Assembly (NCBI GenBank): GCA_038211295.1
Contig: JBBQVS010000012.1
Span: 1-64,000 of the forward strand
DNA: 64,000 nucleotides
Direction of reading: 5' to 3'
Origin: JBBQVS01 sp038211295
Lineage (GTDB): Bacteria; Chloroflexota; Ktedonobacteria; Ktedonobacterales; Ktedonobacteraceae
A model generated the notes under the pieces. It was not told where the DNA came from. It was given only the letters and a program-made list of their open reading frames with translations, and made no database searches. Shown here piece by piece: positions 8,695 through 16,744 of the stretch (position 1 is its first letter; every line of letters starts with the position of its first letter). Made by a program: the position numbers and the translations under genes.

Positions 8695-9312
8695 GTGACA
8701 AGAAGTATGAAGGTTATGATGTATGAGTTGATTATTCTTGGGCAGTTGATGCGCCAGCCCGCCCACGGATACTTAATAGCCAAAATTATCAACGATATGA
8801 TTGGCCCCTTCGCTCATGTAAGCAATGGACGGTTGTACCCTTTGCTGAGTAAGCTTGAAAAATCGGGCTTGATTGCTCTGTATACCGTCACCGCGCGTGA
8901 GTCACAGGGGGATCGTCAGCTACGCCGTTATGAAATTACTCAGGCGGGGCGCAAGCGTTTTCACACACTGATGATGGACACAACCGCGAATCCAGGCGAG
9001 TATCAAAAATTGTTCACACAGAAGGTCGCGTATTTTACGCTTTTGAAACCTGTTGAACGGCTGCGGCTGATTGACCATTACAGCAATTATTGTCAAGCAC
9101 ATGTACTGCATTTGGTCGCAGAGGCCGAAGATATTACACGCGAGTCTAGCAACTGGGAACCAACACCGCACCCTGATTTTGTACAAAATGTGTTGCAGGT
9201 TATGTATCACACGATAGACCAGTGGGAACTAGAATTATGTTGGGTAAAGGGCCTACAAGAGCGCGAGAATGCGTCTACTCAGCAGAACAGTGTTCAGCAT
9301 TCTGAAATATAA
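8695..9312 (+). CDS. PadR-family transcriptional regulator
   Basis: Winged-helix repressor of about 205 residues. The PadR N-terminal domain is clear (YELIILGQLMRQPAHGYLIAKII, then GRLYPLLSKLEKSGLIAL, then RRYEITQAGRKRFHTLM). The C-terminal part is the helical dimerisation region found in the longer PadR subfamily (YFTLLKPVERLRLIDHY). PadR proteins commonly repress adjacent multidrug efflux genes and release DNA on binding the drug. It is the first gene of a run with an MFS pump and an ABC exporter. The start is either GTG 8695 or ATG 8707 (MKVMMYELI). Confidence 0.9.
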   Translation: MTRSMKVMMYELIILGQLMRQPAHGYLIAKIINDMIGPFAHVSNGRLYPLLSKLEKSGLIALYTVTARESQGDRQLRRYEITQAGRKRFHTLMMDTTANPGEYQKLFTQKVAYFTLLKPVERLRLIDHYSNYCQAHVLHLVAEAEDITRESSNWEPTPHPDFVQNVLQVMYHTIDQWELELCWVKGLQERENASTQQNSVQHSEI

Positions 9313-9334
9313 CTTTTTTGGGAGAAACTATAAA

Positions 9335-11407
9335 ATGGAAACAACATCAAACCGCGTGGAGCAACCGGAGGAGAAGAATACTTCTGCGGCTCAGCCTCGA
9401 TCTGGGCAACCGCAAAGTGCGCCTGCTGGTGGCAATCGCTTGCGTGGCGTCGCGCTAGTGAGTATTCTGGCGGCACTGATGCTCACATTGCTGCTTGAGG
9501 CACTCGATCAAACAATCGTCGGAACCGCGCTTCCGAAGATTATCGGTTCGCTGCAAGGTTTTGACCGTTACACATGGGTTGTGACGGCGTACTTACTTGG
9601 CTCGACAACAATGATTCCAATTGTTGGTAAGCTCTCTGACCAGTTCGGGCGCAAGTGGTTCTTTATTGCGGGCGTTATTATCTTTCTGCTTGGCTCTATT
9701 CTTTCGGGAGCCGCGCAGACGATAGATCAACTTATCATCTATCGCGCCTTACAAGGCATTGGCGCGGGTATTGGCATCTCGCTTGTCTTTACCGTTGTTG
9801 GCGATATCTTCCCACCGGCGGAACGCGCACGCTGGCAGGGTATCTTTTCGAGCGTCTACGGCTTTTCGAGCGTCGTTGGCCCAACCATTGGCGGCTGGCT
9901 TTCGGATAATGGCCCATTGTTGGGCAACCTTGTGACTACTACGTCGCGCTGGCGTTGGGTATTCTATATCAACATGCCACTCGGCATTATCGCGCTTATC
10001 GCACTCTTGATTTATCTACCAACAAACATCTCGACCCGCACTACAACCTATACCGGCTGGGCCGCCGTGCGTCGTGTTGATTTTCTAGGTGCGTTGCTGG
10101 CCTCTAGCGCAACCATTTGTTTATTGCTGGGCCTGACATGGGGCGGAAACCAGATTTATGCGTGGAGTTCTGTGCAAGTAATCGGTGCGTTGGTCGCTGC
10201 GGTTGTGCTATATGTGTCTTTCTTTATCGCGGAACGTTTCGCCGTAGAGCCGATGCTGCCGCTTGATCTCTTCCGCAACCGTGTTTTTGCCGCTGATTCT
10301 GTGCTTGGCTTGACCTCTGGTATGGTTTTGCTCTCGCTCATCATCTACCTGCCACTCTATATACAGGGGGTACTTGGCGAGTCCGCCACCAATTCAGGCG
10401 CGGTTATTACCCCGCTTACAATCAGTCTGGTTGTTGGGGCCGCCCTCTCTGGCTTTGTGATTGCTAAAGTTGGACGCTATCAGGCTATTACCATCATTGG
10501 CTCGGTCATTTTGATGATCGGTGTTTTCTTGATGACATTTATGTCCGCTTCGACGAGCATTTTAGAGGTGAGCCGCAACATGATTATCGCGGGTGTCGGA
10601 CTGGGCATCTTCTTTGCAGTGCTGACATTAGCGGTACAGAACGCGCTGCCACGCACACGGCTGGGTGTTGGGACTGGTGCAATTACCTACCTACGCTCTG
10701 TTGGACAGACACTCGGTGTCGCAATCACTGGCTCTGTAGTGAATAATGTGATTGCCTCCGATCTCCTCAATCGCTTGCCGAGCGGATACAAGCAATTAGG
10801 GGCAAAAGGTCTGGCGGCGGCAACCAACCAGCAGGTGCTTGTCAATCCTGACTATCGCAACAATGTGGTCAAATTCGGCACAAAGGCGGCACTGGATAAT
10901 GCTGTTCCTAACATTGTCGCGCAGACGGTGCCGCCAATTGTCAAGCAGTCAGTCGCGCAGGCGGTTCAAAAAGCGGTAGCGCAAGCTGTGCCACAGGCTG
11001 TTGCGAAGGCAACCGCGAACGTACCCGCCGGCCCGTTTCACGACGCGACGGTTGCGAAAATAACGGCACAGGTCACAAAGCAGGTCACAGACCAGGTTAC
11101 GGCACAAGTTACCGCGCAAGCGACGCCACAAATCACGCAGCAGGTGACACAGCAAATAACGTTGCAGGCAACCGCACAGATCACCAACTCTGTTCATCAC
11201 CTGTTGCAACAGGTATTTGATGCCCTGCGCCTTTCGCTCGCTGTAGGCATTCAGCGTGGTTTCCTGACCGTTTTCGTCTTCTGTGTGTTCGTCTTTCTGG
11301 CCTCACTCTTCCTGAAAGATATTCCACTCGTGAAAAGCTACCGGGAGGAGGCGAAACCCGTGGCAGAGACGACATCAGAGCCGCGCGTTATACCTGCATC
11401 TCACTAG
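9335..11407 (+). CDS. DHA2-type 14-TM MFS drug efflux transporter with a tetrapeptide-repeat insert
   Basis: Proton-driven efflux pump of the EmrB/QacA (DHA2) family, about 690 residues. Motif A-like GKLSDQFGRKWFF, the family LDQTIVGTALPKI in TM1 and GIGAGIGISLVFTVVGDIFPPAERARWQG are all present. The family is normally near 500 residues. The extra length lies between the last two membrane segments (about residues 515-625): an Ala/Gln/Val-rich stretch ending in ten tandem x-Q-(V/I/A)-T units, probably extracytoplasmic. The ATG at 9335 is preferred because GGAGAA precedes it; an ATG at 9269 would overlap padR. Followed by an ABC exporter operon on the same strand. Confidence 0.92.
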   Translation: METTSNRVEQPEEKNTSAAQPRSGQPQSAPAGGNRLRGVALVSILAALMLTLLLEALDQTIVGTALPKIIGSLQGFDRYTWVVTAYLLGSTTMIPIVGKLSDQFGRKWFFIAGVIIFLLGSILSGAAQTIDQLIIYRALQGIGAGIGISLVFTVVGDIFPPAERARWQGIFSSVYGFSSVVGPTIGGWLSDNGPLLGNLVTTTSRWRWVFYINMPLGIIALIALLIYLPTNISTRTTTYTGWAAVRRVDFLGALLASSATICLLLGLTWGGNQIYAWSSVQVIGALVAAVVLYVSFFIAERFAVEPMLPLDLFRNRVFAADSVLGLTSGMVLLSLIIYLPLYIQGVLGESATNSGAVITPLTISLVVGAALSGFVIAKVGRYQAITIIGSVILMIGVFLMTFMSASTSILEVSRNMIIAGVGLGIFFAVLTLAVQNALPRTRLGVGTGAITYLRSVGQTLGVAITGSVVNNVIASDLLNRLPSGYKQLGAKGLAAATNQQVLVNPDYRNNVVKFGTKAALDNAVPNIVAQTVPPIVKQSVAQAVQKAVAQAVPQAVAKATANVPAGPFHDATVAKITAQVTKQVTDQVTAQVTAQATPQITQQVTQQITLQATAQITNSVHHLLQQVFDALRLSLAVGIQRGFLTVFVFCVFVFLASLFLKDIPLVKSYREEAKPVAETTSEPRVIPASH
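11066..11185 (+). repeat. Ten tandem 12-bp coding repeats (xQ[VIA]T tetrapeptides)
   Basis: From AQVT at 11066 to AQIT ending at 11185 the MFS protein reads ten consecutive four-residue units with Gln in position 2 and Thr in position 4. Codons differ between units, so the repeat is kept at protein level and is not a recent DNA duplication. Confidence 0.9.
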
Positions 11408-11512
11408 TATGATAGCAAAGAAGAGATGTATGACATGCTGCTCTTTTAATAAGTGCTCTTAAAGAGAAGAACAATTCAAACTAATAAAACGATCATTGAA
11501 AGAGGAACGTTC

Positions 11513-12496
11513 ATGAGTAACAGACCGAACATTCTGACAAAAGAACAAGCGGATGCGCTAGCTACTGTTCTACCTGCGATTGAGATACATGAGCTTTCTA
11601 AAAGCTTCGGGAGTTTTCAAGCTGTGGATCATCTTACGCTCACCGTGCAGCAGGGTGAGGTCTTCGGTTTACTGGGGCCAAATGGGTCGGGCAAGACGAC
11701 GACAATCAATATGATTAGCGGTTTGACGGTTCCCACCAGCGGAACTGTTACGGTGCTTGGGTACGATGTACGCAAGAATGCACGCGCGGTTCGGCAGATT
11801 CTGGGAGCTGTACCACAGGAGACCGCATTGTATGAAGAGTTATCTGCATGGACAAATATGGATTTTCATGCTGATCTGTTCGGTATCCCCGTGCGTGAAA
11901 AGAAGCAGCGTATTAACGCCATGCTGGAACTAGTACAGCTTGCAGATCGCAAGAACTCCCGCGTTGGCACCTTTTCCGGTGGTATGAAACGACGCCTCGC
12001 GCTTGGTCGCGCCCTGCTTCATGACCCAAAATTGATCTACTTGGATGAGCCAACATTGGGGGTAGATGTGCAGGCACGCCGTGCTATCTGGGACTACATT
12101 CTATTGTTGCGGAGCCAGGGTAAAACTGTGCTTATTACAACAAACTATCTTGAAGAGGCACAGGCACTGTGTGACCGTCTCGCGATTATCGATCATGGCA
12201 AATTGATCGCTGTTGACACGCCGGAGCATCTCAAGCAGACCTATGGAGGCAGCGTAATCGAACTAGAGACGGCGCATATTATCGTCGCGGTGGAGAGTAT
12301 TCGGGCGTTGCAGGGCATTAAAGAGGTGCTGCAAACGGGTACACATCTCTCGATTACAACGCAGGGAACCAGCAATGTGGTGCCACAAATCATCAATATT
12401 GTGTCGCAGGAGGGTGATATTCGCGATATTGTGGTGCGTGAACCTAACCTCGATGAAATTTTCTTGAGTCTCACCGGGACCGCGTTACGCGACTAA
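11513..12496 (+). CDS. ABC-2 type exporter ATP-binding protein (DrrA/NatA-like)
   Basis: ATPase subunit of a drug or lipid ABC exporter, about 327 residues. Walker A is GPNGSGKTTT, the Q-loop lies in VPQETALYEELSAW, the signature is FSGGMKRRLALGRAL and Walker B is LIYLDEPTLGVD. The position of the switch histidine reads ITTNYLEEAQALCDR, with Asn where many relatives have His; DrrA-type proteins often have Gln there. The C-terminal region (about 230-327) is the accessory domain of this subfamily. The start at 11513 has GAGGAAC upstream. Partners are the two permease genes directly downstream. Confidence 0.92.
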   Translation: MSNRPNILTKEQADALATVLPAIEIHELSKSFGSFQAVDHLTLTVQQGEVFGLLGPNGSGKTTTINMISGLTVPTSGTVTVLGYDVRKNARAVRQILGAVPQETALYEELSAWTNMDFHADLFGIPVREKKQRINAMLELVQLADRKNSRVGTFSGGMKRRLALGRALLHDPKLIYLDEPTLGVDVQARRAIWDYILLLRSQGKTVLITTNYLEEAQALCDRLAIIDHGKLIAVDTPEHLKQTYGGSVIELETAHIIVAVESIRALQGIKEVLQTGTHLSITTQGTSNVVPQIINIVSQEGDIRDIVVREPNLDEIFLSLTGTALRD

Positions 12497-12529
12497 CTGG
12501 CACTACTGACAGGTATAAAGAGGACTATC

Positions 12530-13642
12530 ATGGCACAGGTTACATACAATTTGCGCGTCATCTGGGCGTGCATGAAAAAAGATATCAAGGTCTCGCTTAC
12601 AGACCGTGTGTTCGCTATTCTGGGCGTCTTTCTGTCCGTCAACTTCCTTATTCTGTTCAGTCTTTTTGTGCTATCGGGCGGGCAAGCTCCTACCGCCGTT
12701 GTGATGAATGATACGGGGCCATATGCTCAACAGTTTTATCAAGCAATGGCGGGCGCACACTCGTTCGTTTTGCGCAAGGCGAGTGCAAGCGAGGCGCACA
12801 CGCTTATTCAGACGGGGCGCATCGTTGCGGTTGTGACCATTCCCGCCGACTTTGATACGCGGATACAGAATAACGAGCCGGTCAAGGTAGGTGTCGATAT
12901 CAACAATCTCAACACGGACTTTACCAACGATATTCGTCGCGCGGTTCCTCTCTCGATTACCTCGTTTTACGCAAAAGCGTTTCCTGATGTCGTGACCGTT
13001 GTGCCAAAAGAGTCCGATCAATATCGGCAGGATACCGACTACATTCCTTATCTGACCGTTTCGATTCTGGTTATCGCGCTGGTCGTGGGTGGTCTCTTGC
13101 AGTCTGGCACGTCGGCGGCGCGTGAGTGGGAAAACGCGACAATGAAAGAGTTGTTGCTTTCGCCTGCTAGTCGCTGGGCGGTTGTGACCGGAAAGATGCT
13201 GGGCGCACTGGTGATGAGCCTTGCCTCTGTACTGATTGTGCTTGCTGTCCTGATTTTTGTGATTGGAGTACGGCCCATGCACTGGGGCGAGGTCATTGGC
13301 TTTACACTCCTCACGCTCACCATTTTCATTGCGCTGGGGACACTGCTCGGCACGCTTTTGAAGCAGCGACAGGCGTTTATGGGGTTGGCGTTTGGGACAG
13401 CAATCCCTCTGTTCTTCCTGAGTGGTGCGTTTGGCCCGATTTCGTTTAACACGCCGGCTATTCAGGTTATTGCACAGATATTTCCCGTCTACTACGCTAT
13501 TGTTGTGCAACAACATGCGTTTCATGGCTTTAACCTGAATACCTATGGCCTCTGGCTCAATGTCTTTATTTTGTGCGGGTATGCGTTTGGACTGATGTCG
13601 CTGGCGGCACTTGTATTACGTCGAAGCACGGTAGCAAACTAG
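12530..13642 (+). CDS. ABC-2 type permease (YhgE/LinF-like), first of a pair
   Basis: Membrane subunit of the ABC exporter, 370 residues. One N-terminal membrane helix (about residues 25-45) is followed by an extracytoplasmic domain of roughly 130 residues (VNNLNTDFTND-type core, here DINNLNTDFTNDIRRAVP). Five further helices follow, with the ABC2 signature AAREWENATMKELLLSPASRW entering the second. It lies 33 bases after the ATPase gene. Clearly paralogous to the next permease, so the exporter is probably a heterodimer. Confidence 0.9.
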   Translation: MAQVTYNLRVIWACMKKDIKVSLTDRVFAILGVFLSVNFLILFSLFVLSGGQAPTAVVMNDTGPYAQQFYQAMAGAHSFVLRKASASEAHTLIQTGRIVAVVTIPADFDTRIQNNEPVKVGVDINNLNTDFTNDIRRAVPLSITSFYAKAFPDVVTVVPKESDQYRQDTDYIPYLTVSILVIALVVGGLLQSGTSAAREWENATMKELLLSPASRWAVVTGKMLGALVMSLASVLIVLAVLIFVIGVRPMHWGEVIGFTLLTLTIFIALGTLLGTLLKQRQAFMGLAFGTAIPLFFLSGAFGPISFNTPAIQVIAQIFPVYYAIVVQQHAFHGFNLNTYGLWLNVFILCGYAFGLMSLAALVLRRSTVAN

Positions 13643-13678
13643 CCTCCTGATGCTTTTCTCGAAGAAAGATACACTTAC

Positions 13679-14785
13679 ATGAAGTCTTCGTTTTTCCGTT
13701 CAGTCTGGGCGATTCTCAAAAAAGATTTGCGGGTATGGCTTAGCAACAGGCGCAATATTGCTGCGACGATTGTTCCACCGCTCGCGTTCCTGCTTATTCA
13801 AGCACTGGGTGCGGTTGCCGTTGGACGTAGCCCCGTCGCGCTTGTGACACTCGACCAGGGCGTGAAGGGACAACAGATGCAGCAAATCTTTCATAGTGCC
13901 GATGTGTCTCGTGTTACTGACGCGACGCCGCAGCAGGCCAAGCAGCTCTACGATAATATTCAGGTGATTGCGGTCATCACCATTCCAAGGAATTTTACAC
14001 AACGTGTCACTGCTCACGACGTGTCACCTGTGAATGTACAGGTCAATAACCTGAACCTCGACTTCACCAACGATGTGCGGCGTTCGGTTCCCGATGCGAT
14101 TACTCAGTTCTATCAAGCGCAGGGGAGCAGTAGCCCAATCAAGGTAACGGTGCAGGAGCAAGATGTGCGTTTGCGTGATGTGCAATTGTTTCAGTATTCG
14201 GTATTGCCAACGATTATTCTCCTGCTAACGCTTTCAGGTCTGGTGACGAGCAGTATTGCGACTGCCCGCGAGTGGGAGACGCGTACCGTCAAGGAACTGC
14301 TACTCTCGCCCACGGCGCACAGCGCAATTATCGTGGGCAAGGTTCTGGCAGGTTTTGTGACGACGTTTTTGCTGGGAATGCTGGTCTTTCTGCTGGGGGC
14401 AGCACTCAACTGGACGCGACCAGAAGGCGTGTACTGGCTTACAAGTATAGTCGTGCTGGCGATAACCGCATTGTTTAGTACAGGGCTTGGAGTCGCGCTG
14501 GGAGCGGCTTTGCACAAATCGCAACCTGTTATTGCTATCTCAGTCAACATTGCCATCTACCTCTTTTTTCTCGCGGGTGGTATTGGCGTGATTGCGTTTG
14601 AACCAGCCTGGTTACAAAATATCGCGGCGTATGTCCCGTTGACGTATGGTATTCATGCGCTGGAACAAGCGGTTTTCTACAGTTCGTCCGACCTTTTCGG
14701 GCGCGACATACTCATCCTCGGTCTGTGTGCGCTTGCCACGCTTGCGCTAGGTGTGCTGTCGATGAGACGCAGTATTGTGAGCTAG
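13679..14785 (+). CDS. ABC-2 type permease, second of a pair
   Basis: 368 residues with the same architecture as the preceding gene: an N-terminal helix, an extracytoplasmic domain (VNNLNLDFTNDVRRSVPDAI) and a five-helix bundle with AREWETRTVKELLLSPTAHS. The shared blocks show the two arose by tandem duplication. It is the last gene of the locus; a long perfect inverted repeat follows its stop codon. Substrate unknown; with a PadR regulator and an MFS pump in front, export of antibiotics or other toxic compounds is likely. Confidence 0.9.
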   Translation: MKSSFFRSVWAILKKDLRVWLSNRRNIAATIVPPLAFLLIQALGAVAVGRSPVALVTLDQGVKGQQMQQIFHSADVSRVTDATPQQAKQLYDNIQVIAVITIPRNFTQRVTAHDVSPVNVQVNNLNLDFTNDVRRSVPDAITQFYQAQGSSSPIKVTVQEQDVRLRDVQLFQYSVLPTIILLLTLSGLVTSSIATAREWETRTVKELLLSPTAHSAIIVGKVLAGFVTTFLLGMLVFLLGAALNWTRPEGVYWLTSIVVLAITALFSTGLGVALGAALHKSQPVIAISVNIAIYLFFLAGGIGVIAFEPAWLQNIAAYVPLTYGIHALEQAVFYSSSDLFGRDILILGLCALATLALGVLSMRRSIVS

Positions 14786-14789
14786 GGGT

Positions 14790-14846
14790 ATGACGTGGGT
14801 ATGGTAGTGGCGCAGCTTGTCTGCGCCACTACCATACCCACGTCAT
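14790..14846. repeat. Perfect 26-bp inverted repeat with 5-base loop
   Basis: Arms 14790-14815 and 14821-14846 are perfectly complementary around CTTGT. It may stop transcription of the ABC operon although no T-run follows. The second arm contains GCCACTACCATACC, a variant of the core found in other intergenic repeats of this window. Confidence 0.85.
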
Positions 14847-14877
14847 CTACGCTGTTGAGCATATCTTGCAAATATCC

Positions 14878-15075
14878 CTATTCTTGCTCTGGGCGAGGGC
14901 GAGATTGCTTGCGTCTCGCAATGAATATGGTCAAGTTTTCTCTGGTAACACGATATCTACGCAATACGTCCAATTCTGCTATCAACTCCCCCGACGCTAT
15001 CCAACGGCGCACCGTCTTCTCGTTTACATCCAACTCTTTTACAATATCTCTGATAGTTAATAATTCGTCGCTCAT
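14878..15075 (-). CDS. Small helix-turn-helix protein (excisionase/MerR-like)
   Basis: 65-residue DNA-binding protein of the helix_turn_helix_17/excisionase type: LLTIRDIVKELDVNEKTVRRWIASGELIAELDVLRRYRVTRENL, followed by a basic tail ending RRKQSRPRPEQE. Proteins of this shape act as excisionases or small repressors in mobile elements. It is divergent from two short overlapping genes with a promoter between them carrying two directly repeated 12-bp motifs, so it may regulate that promoter. Confidence 0.82.
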   Translation of the reverse strand: MSDELLTIRDIVKELDVNEKTVRRWIASGELIAELDVLRRYRVTRENLTIFIARRKQSRPRPEQE

Positions 15076-15124
15076 GTCACGCTCCTACGTACTTTGCTTT
15101 CATTCTACAGCGATAGCCATTTTT

Positions 15125-15182
15125 GGTCAAATGTAGACTAGTACAAAAAATAGTGGACATGTTCGGACAAATGTAGTATAAT
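15125..15182 (+). promoter_or_regulatory. Promoter with paired direct repeats in the HTH divergent region
   Basis: TGGACA at 15154-15159 and TATAAT at 15177-15182 are separated by 17 bases and point at the small gene pair. GG(T/A)CAAATGTAG occurs at 15125-15136 and again at 15165-15176, 40 bases apart (about four helical turns). One copy sits upstream of the -35 box and the other ends against the -10 box, as expected for binding sites of a regulator such as the adjacent HTH protein. Confidence 0.62.
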
Positions 15183-15215
15183 TCAGGAGAAATGTATAAC
15201 AGTAAAGGAGCAACG

Positions 15216-15434
15216 ATGAGTAACAGTGAGGTACGGCGACTGATGGAACAGATAGACCTGCAAACCCAAGCGATTGAACGCGCTATGCATGGAACCGCGA
15301 TTGTTGCTAGCCACGAGAGTATCAACGCACGTTACACCAATCTTGGGCGAGTGCAAGAAGAGTTGGCTCTACATATTGGCGAGCAGTCCGCAGTTGAGGT
15401 ATTGCTTGAAAGTTATGTGAGGAATGTTGGATGA
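15216..15434 (+). CDS. Small protein of unknown function, first of an overlapping pair
   Basis: 72 residues if started at ATG 15216, which has AAAGGAG seven bases upstream; an upstream ATG at 15192 lacks this. Mostly helical by composition (VRRLMEQIDLQTQAIERAM, VQEELALHIGEQSAVEVLLESY), with no Cys and no membrane segment. I do not recognise a family. Its stop overlaps the next start in ATGA, so translation of the two is probably coupled. The promoter and the neighbouring HTH gene suggest a small regulated accessory module. Confidence 0.72.
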   Translation: MSNSEVRRLMEQIDLQTQAIERAMHGTAIVASHESINARYTNLGRVQEELALHIGEQSAVEVLLESYVRNVG

Positions 15435-15715
15435 AAGAGCAACATAGTACTCTTAGTCTTATACACGCAGAGCAAGAGAATACAAAGCCTACACTCATGC
15501 ATCTCTACCGTGAGCATATGGCGAAGATGAACACTGAACTGTTTGAAATACCAGATGTTCATCCGATGAAAGTTTTGTATCTCTTCTTTTATGGTGACGC
15601 GACGCAACAGGATGCGGAGCGCATTCTCGCGTGCTTCAATCGCCTTGCTCAGACGAGCTATCAATTAGACGATATAGCAGGTATCACTTTTTTATCGGAT
15701 AAATGTAAAGGGTGA
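15431..15715 (+). CDS. Small protein of unknown function, second of an overlapping pair
   Basis: 94 residues, starting within the stop codon of the previous gene (ATGA overlap). It has amphipathic helical stretches (LMHLYREHMAKMNTELF, DAERILACFNRLAQ) and no recognised motif, signal peptide or membrane segment. It ends two codons before a 32-bp perfect palindrome that likely terminates the transcript. Function cannot be inferred; the coupled pair plus divergent HTH gene resembles small modules of integrated elements. Confidence 0.7.
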   Translation: MKEQHSTLSLIHAEQENTKPTLMHLYREHMAKMNTELFEIPDVHPMKVLYLFFYGDATQQDAERILACFNRLAQTSYQLDDIAGITFLSDKCKG

Positions 15716-15745
15716 GTTTTCACTCTTTTAAAAGAGTGAAAACTC
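15714..15745. terminator. 32-bp perfect palindrome, likely bidirectional terminator
   Basis: 16-nt arms meet without a spacer (15714-15729 and 15730-15745); TTTTAAAA would form the loop. It lies between the convergent small-gene pair and the alpha/beta hydrolase gene, with T-rich arms suited to termination in both directions. Confidence 0.7.
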
Positions 15746-15755
15746 TGCATTAATG

Positions 15756-16703
15756 TTAGTGCGTATCTTGCGTGGCGAACGTAGCGTGTAGCGCGGCCGC
15801 GGCTTCCGCGATTGCGACTTTGCCTTGATCCATGATGCTACCGAGATTGAAGAAGCTGTGTATCATCCCATTGTAGCGTGTTGCTGTGACTGAGACACCC
15901 GCTTCGCGCAGACGCGCCGCATACATCTCACCCTCGTCGCGCAATGGGTCGTACTCTGCTGTGATGACTAATGCGGGTGGTAGGCCGTGTAAATCTTTGG
16001 CGCGTAACGGTGCCATGTAGGGGTTATGAGCGTCCTCTTCACTATTCGCATAGTGTGTCCAGAACCAGACCATCGCGTCACGAGTCAAATAGTACCCTGT
16101 AGCGTTTTCGCGAATAGAGTCTGTGCCGGGGATGAAATAGTCTGTTGCGGGATAAACTAGCATTTGATAGACGAGGGTGGGGCCGCCCTTTTCTTTTGCC
16201 ATGAGCGTGACCACTGCTGCGAGATTGCCGCCCGCGCTATCGCCACCAACGGCGATGCGCTTCGGATCACCGTGAATACTGCTTGTGTGTTGCGCGACCC
16301 ATTGTGTGGCGGCGTAACAGTCCTCTGCCGCAGCAGGAAATTTGTGTTCGGGTGCGAGTCGATAGTCCACCGAGACGACGACACATGGCGTTTGATTGGC
16401 GAGCGCACGGCAGACGCCATCATGAGTATTGATGGAGCAGATTACCCAACCGCCGCCGTGAAAAAAGACTAGCACGGGAAAGGGGCCATCGCCCTCTGGC
16501 GTGTAAATGCGTATGGGTATTGTTCCTGCTGGCCCCGGAATGGTGCGGTCTTCGACCTTATGTATGTCCTCTAGCTCGCCCCCTAGTTGCGCGGACGCCT
16601 CCATGAAGGCGCGGACATCTGCTACTGGTTGCGTGTGTGTTTCTGGCACATTCATGGCGGTAAGCATAGCAAGAAATGCCTGTGCCTGTGGGTCGAGTGG
16701 CAT
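15756..16703 (-). CDS. Alpha/beta hydrolase, hormone-sensitive-lipase (GDXG) family esterase
   Basis: Carboxylic ester hydrolase of about 315 residues. HGGGWV forms the oxyanion hole, GDSAGGNLA holds the nucleophilic Ser, ITAEYDPLRDEGEMYAARL carries the Asp, and YNGMIHSFFNLG supplies the His. These are all the landmarks of bacterial HSL-type lipases. No signal peptide, so probably cytoplasmic. Substrate range is usually short acyl esters. It lies upstream of a palindromic terminator and about 40 bases downstream of the SCO6745-like gene on the same strand, so the two may be co-transcribed. Confidence 0.9.
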   Translation of the reverse strand: MPLDPQAQAFLAMLTAMNVPETHTQPVADVRAFMEASAQLGGELEDIHKVEDRTIPGPAGTIPIRIYTPEGDGPFPVLVFFHGGGWVICSINTHDGVCRALANQTPCVVVSVDYRLAPEHKFPAAAEDCYAATQWVAQHTSSIHGDPKRIAVGGDSAGGNLAAVVTLMAKEKGGPTLVYQMLVYPATDYFIPGTDSIRENATGYYLTRDAMVWFWTHYANSEEDAHNPYMAPLRAKDLHGLPPALVITAEYDPLRDEGEMYAARLREAGVSVTATRYNGMIHSFFNLGSIMDQGKVAIAEAAAALHATFATQDTH

Positions 16704-16744
16704 GAGTCTCCTCTTTTCCTTTTCTTATAGCAGGCGAACGACGT

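Noticed and set aside
12671..13525. 284-codon open frame on the minus strand
   Set aside because: Antisense to the first ABC-2 permease; composition is that of a reversed membrane-protein gene (Arg, Asn, His rich).
1..15745. Prophage or known defence island
   Set aside because: Only a recombinase remnant, an IS and a small HTH module are present; no phage structural genes, restriction enzymes, toxin-antitoxin families or other recognised defence genes.
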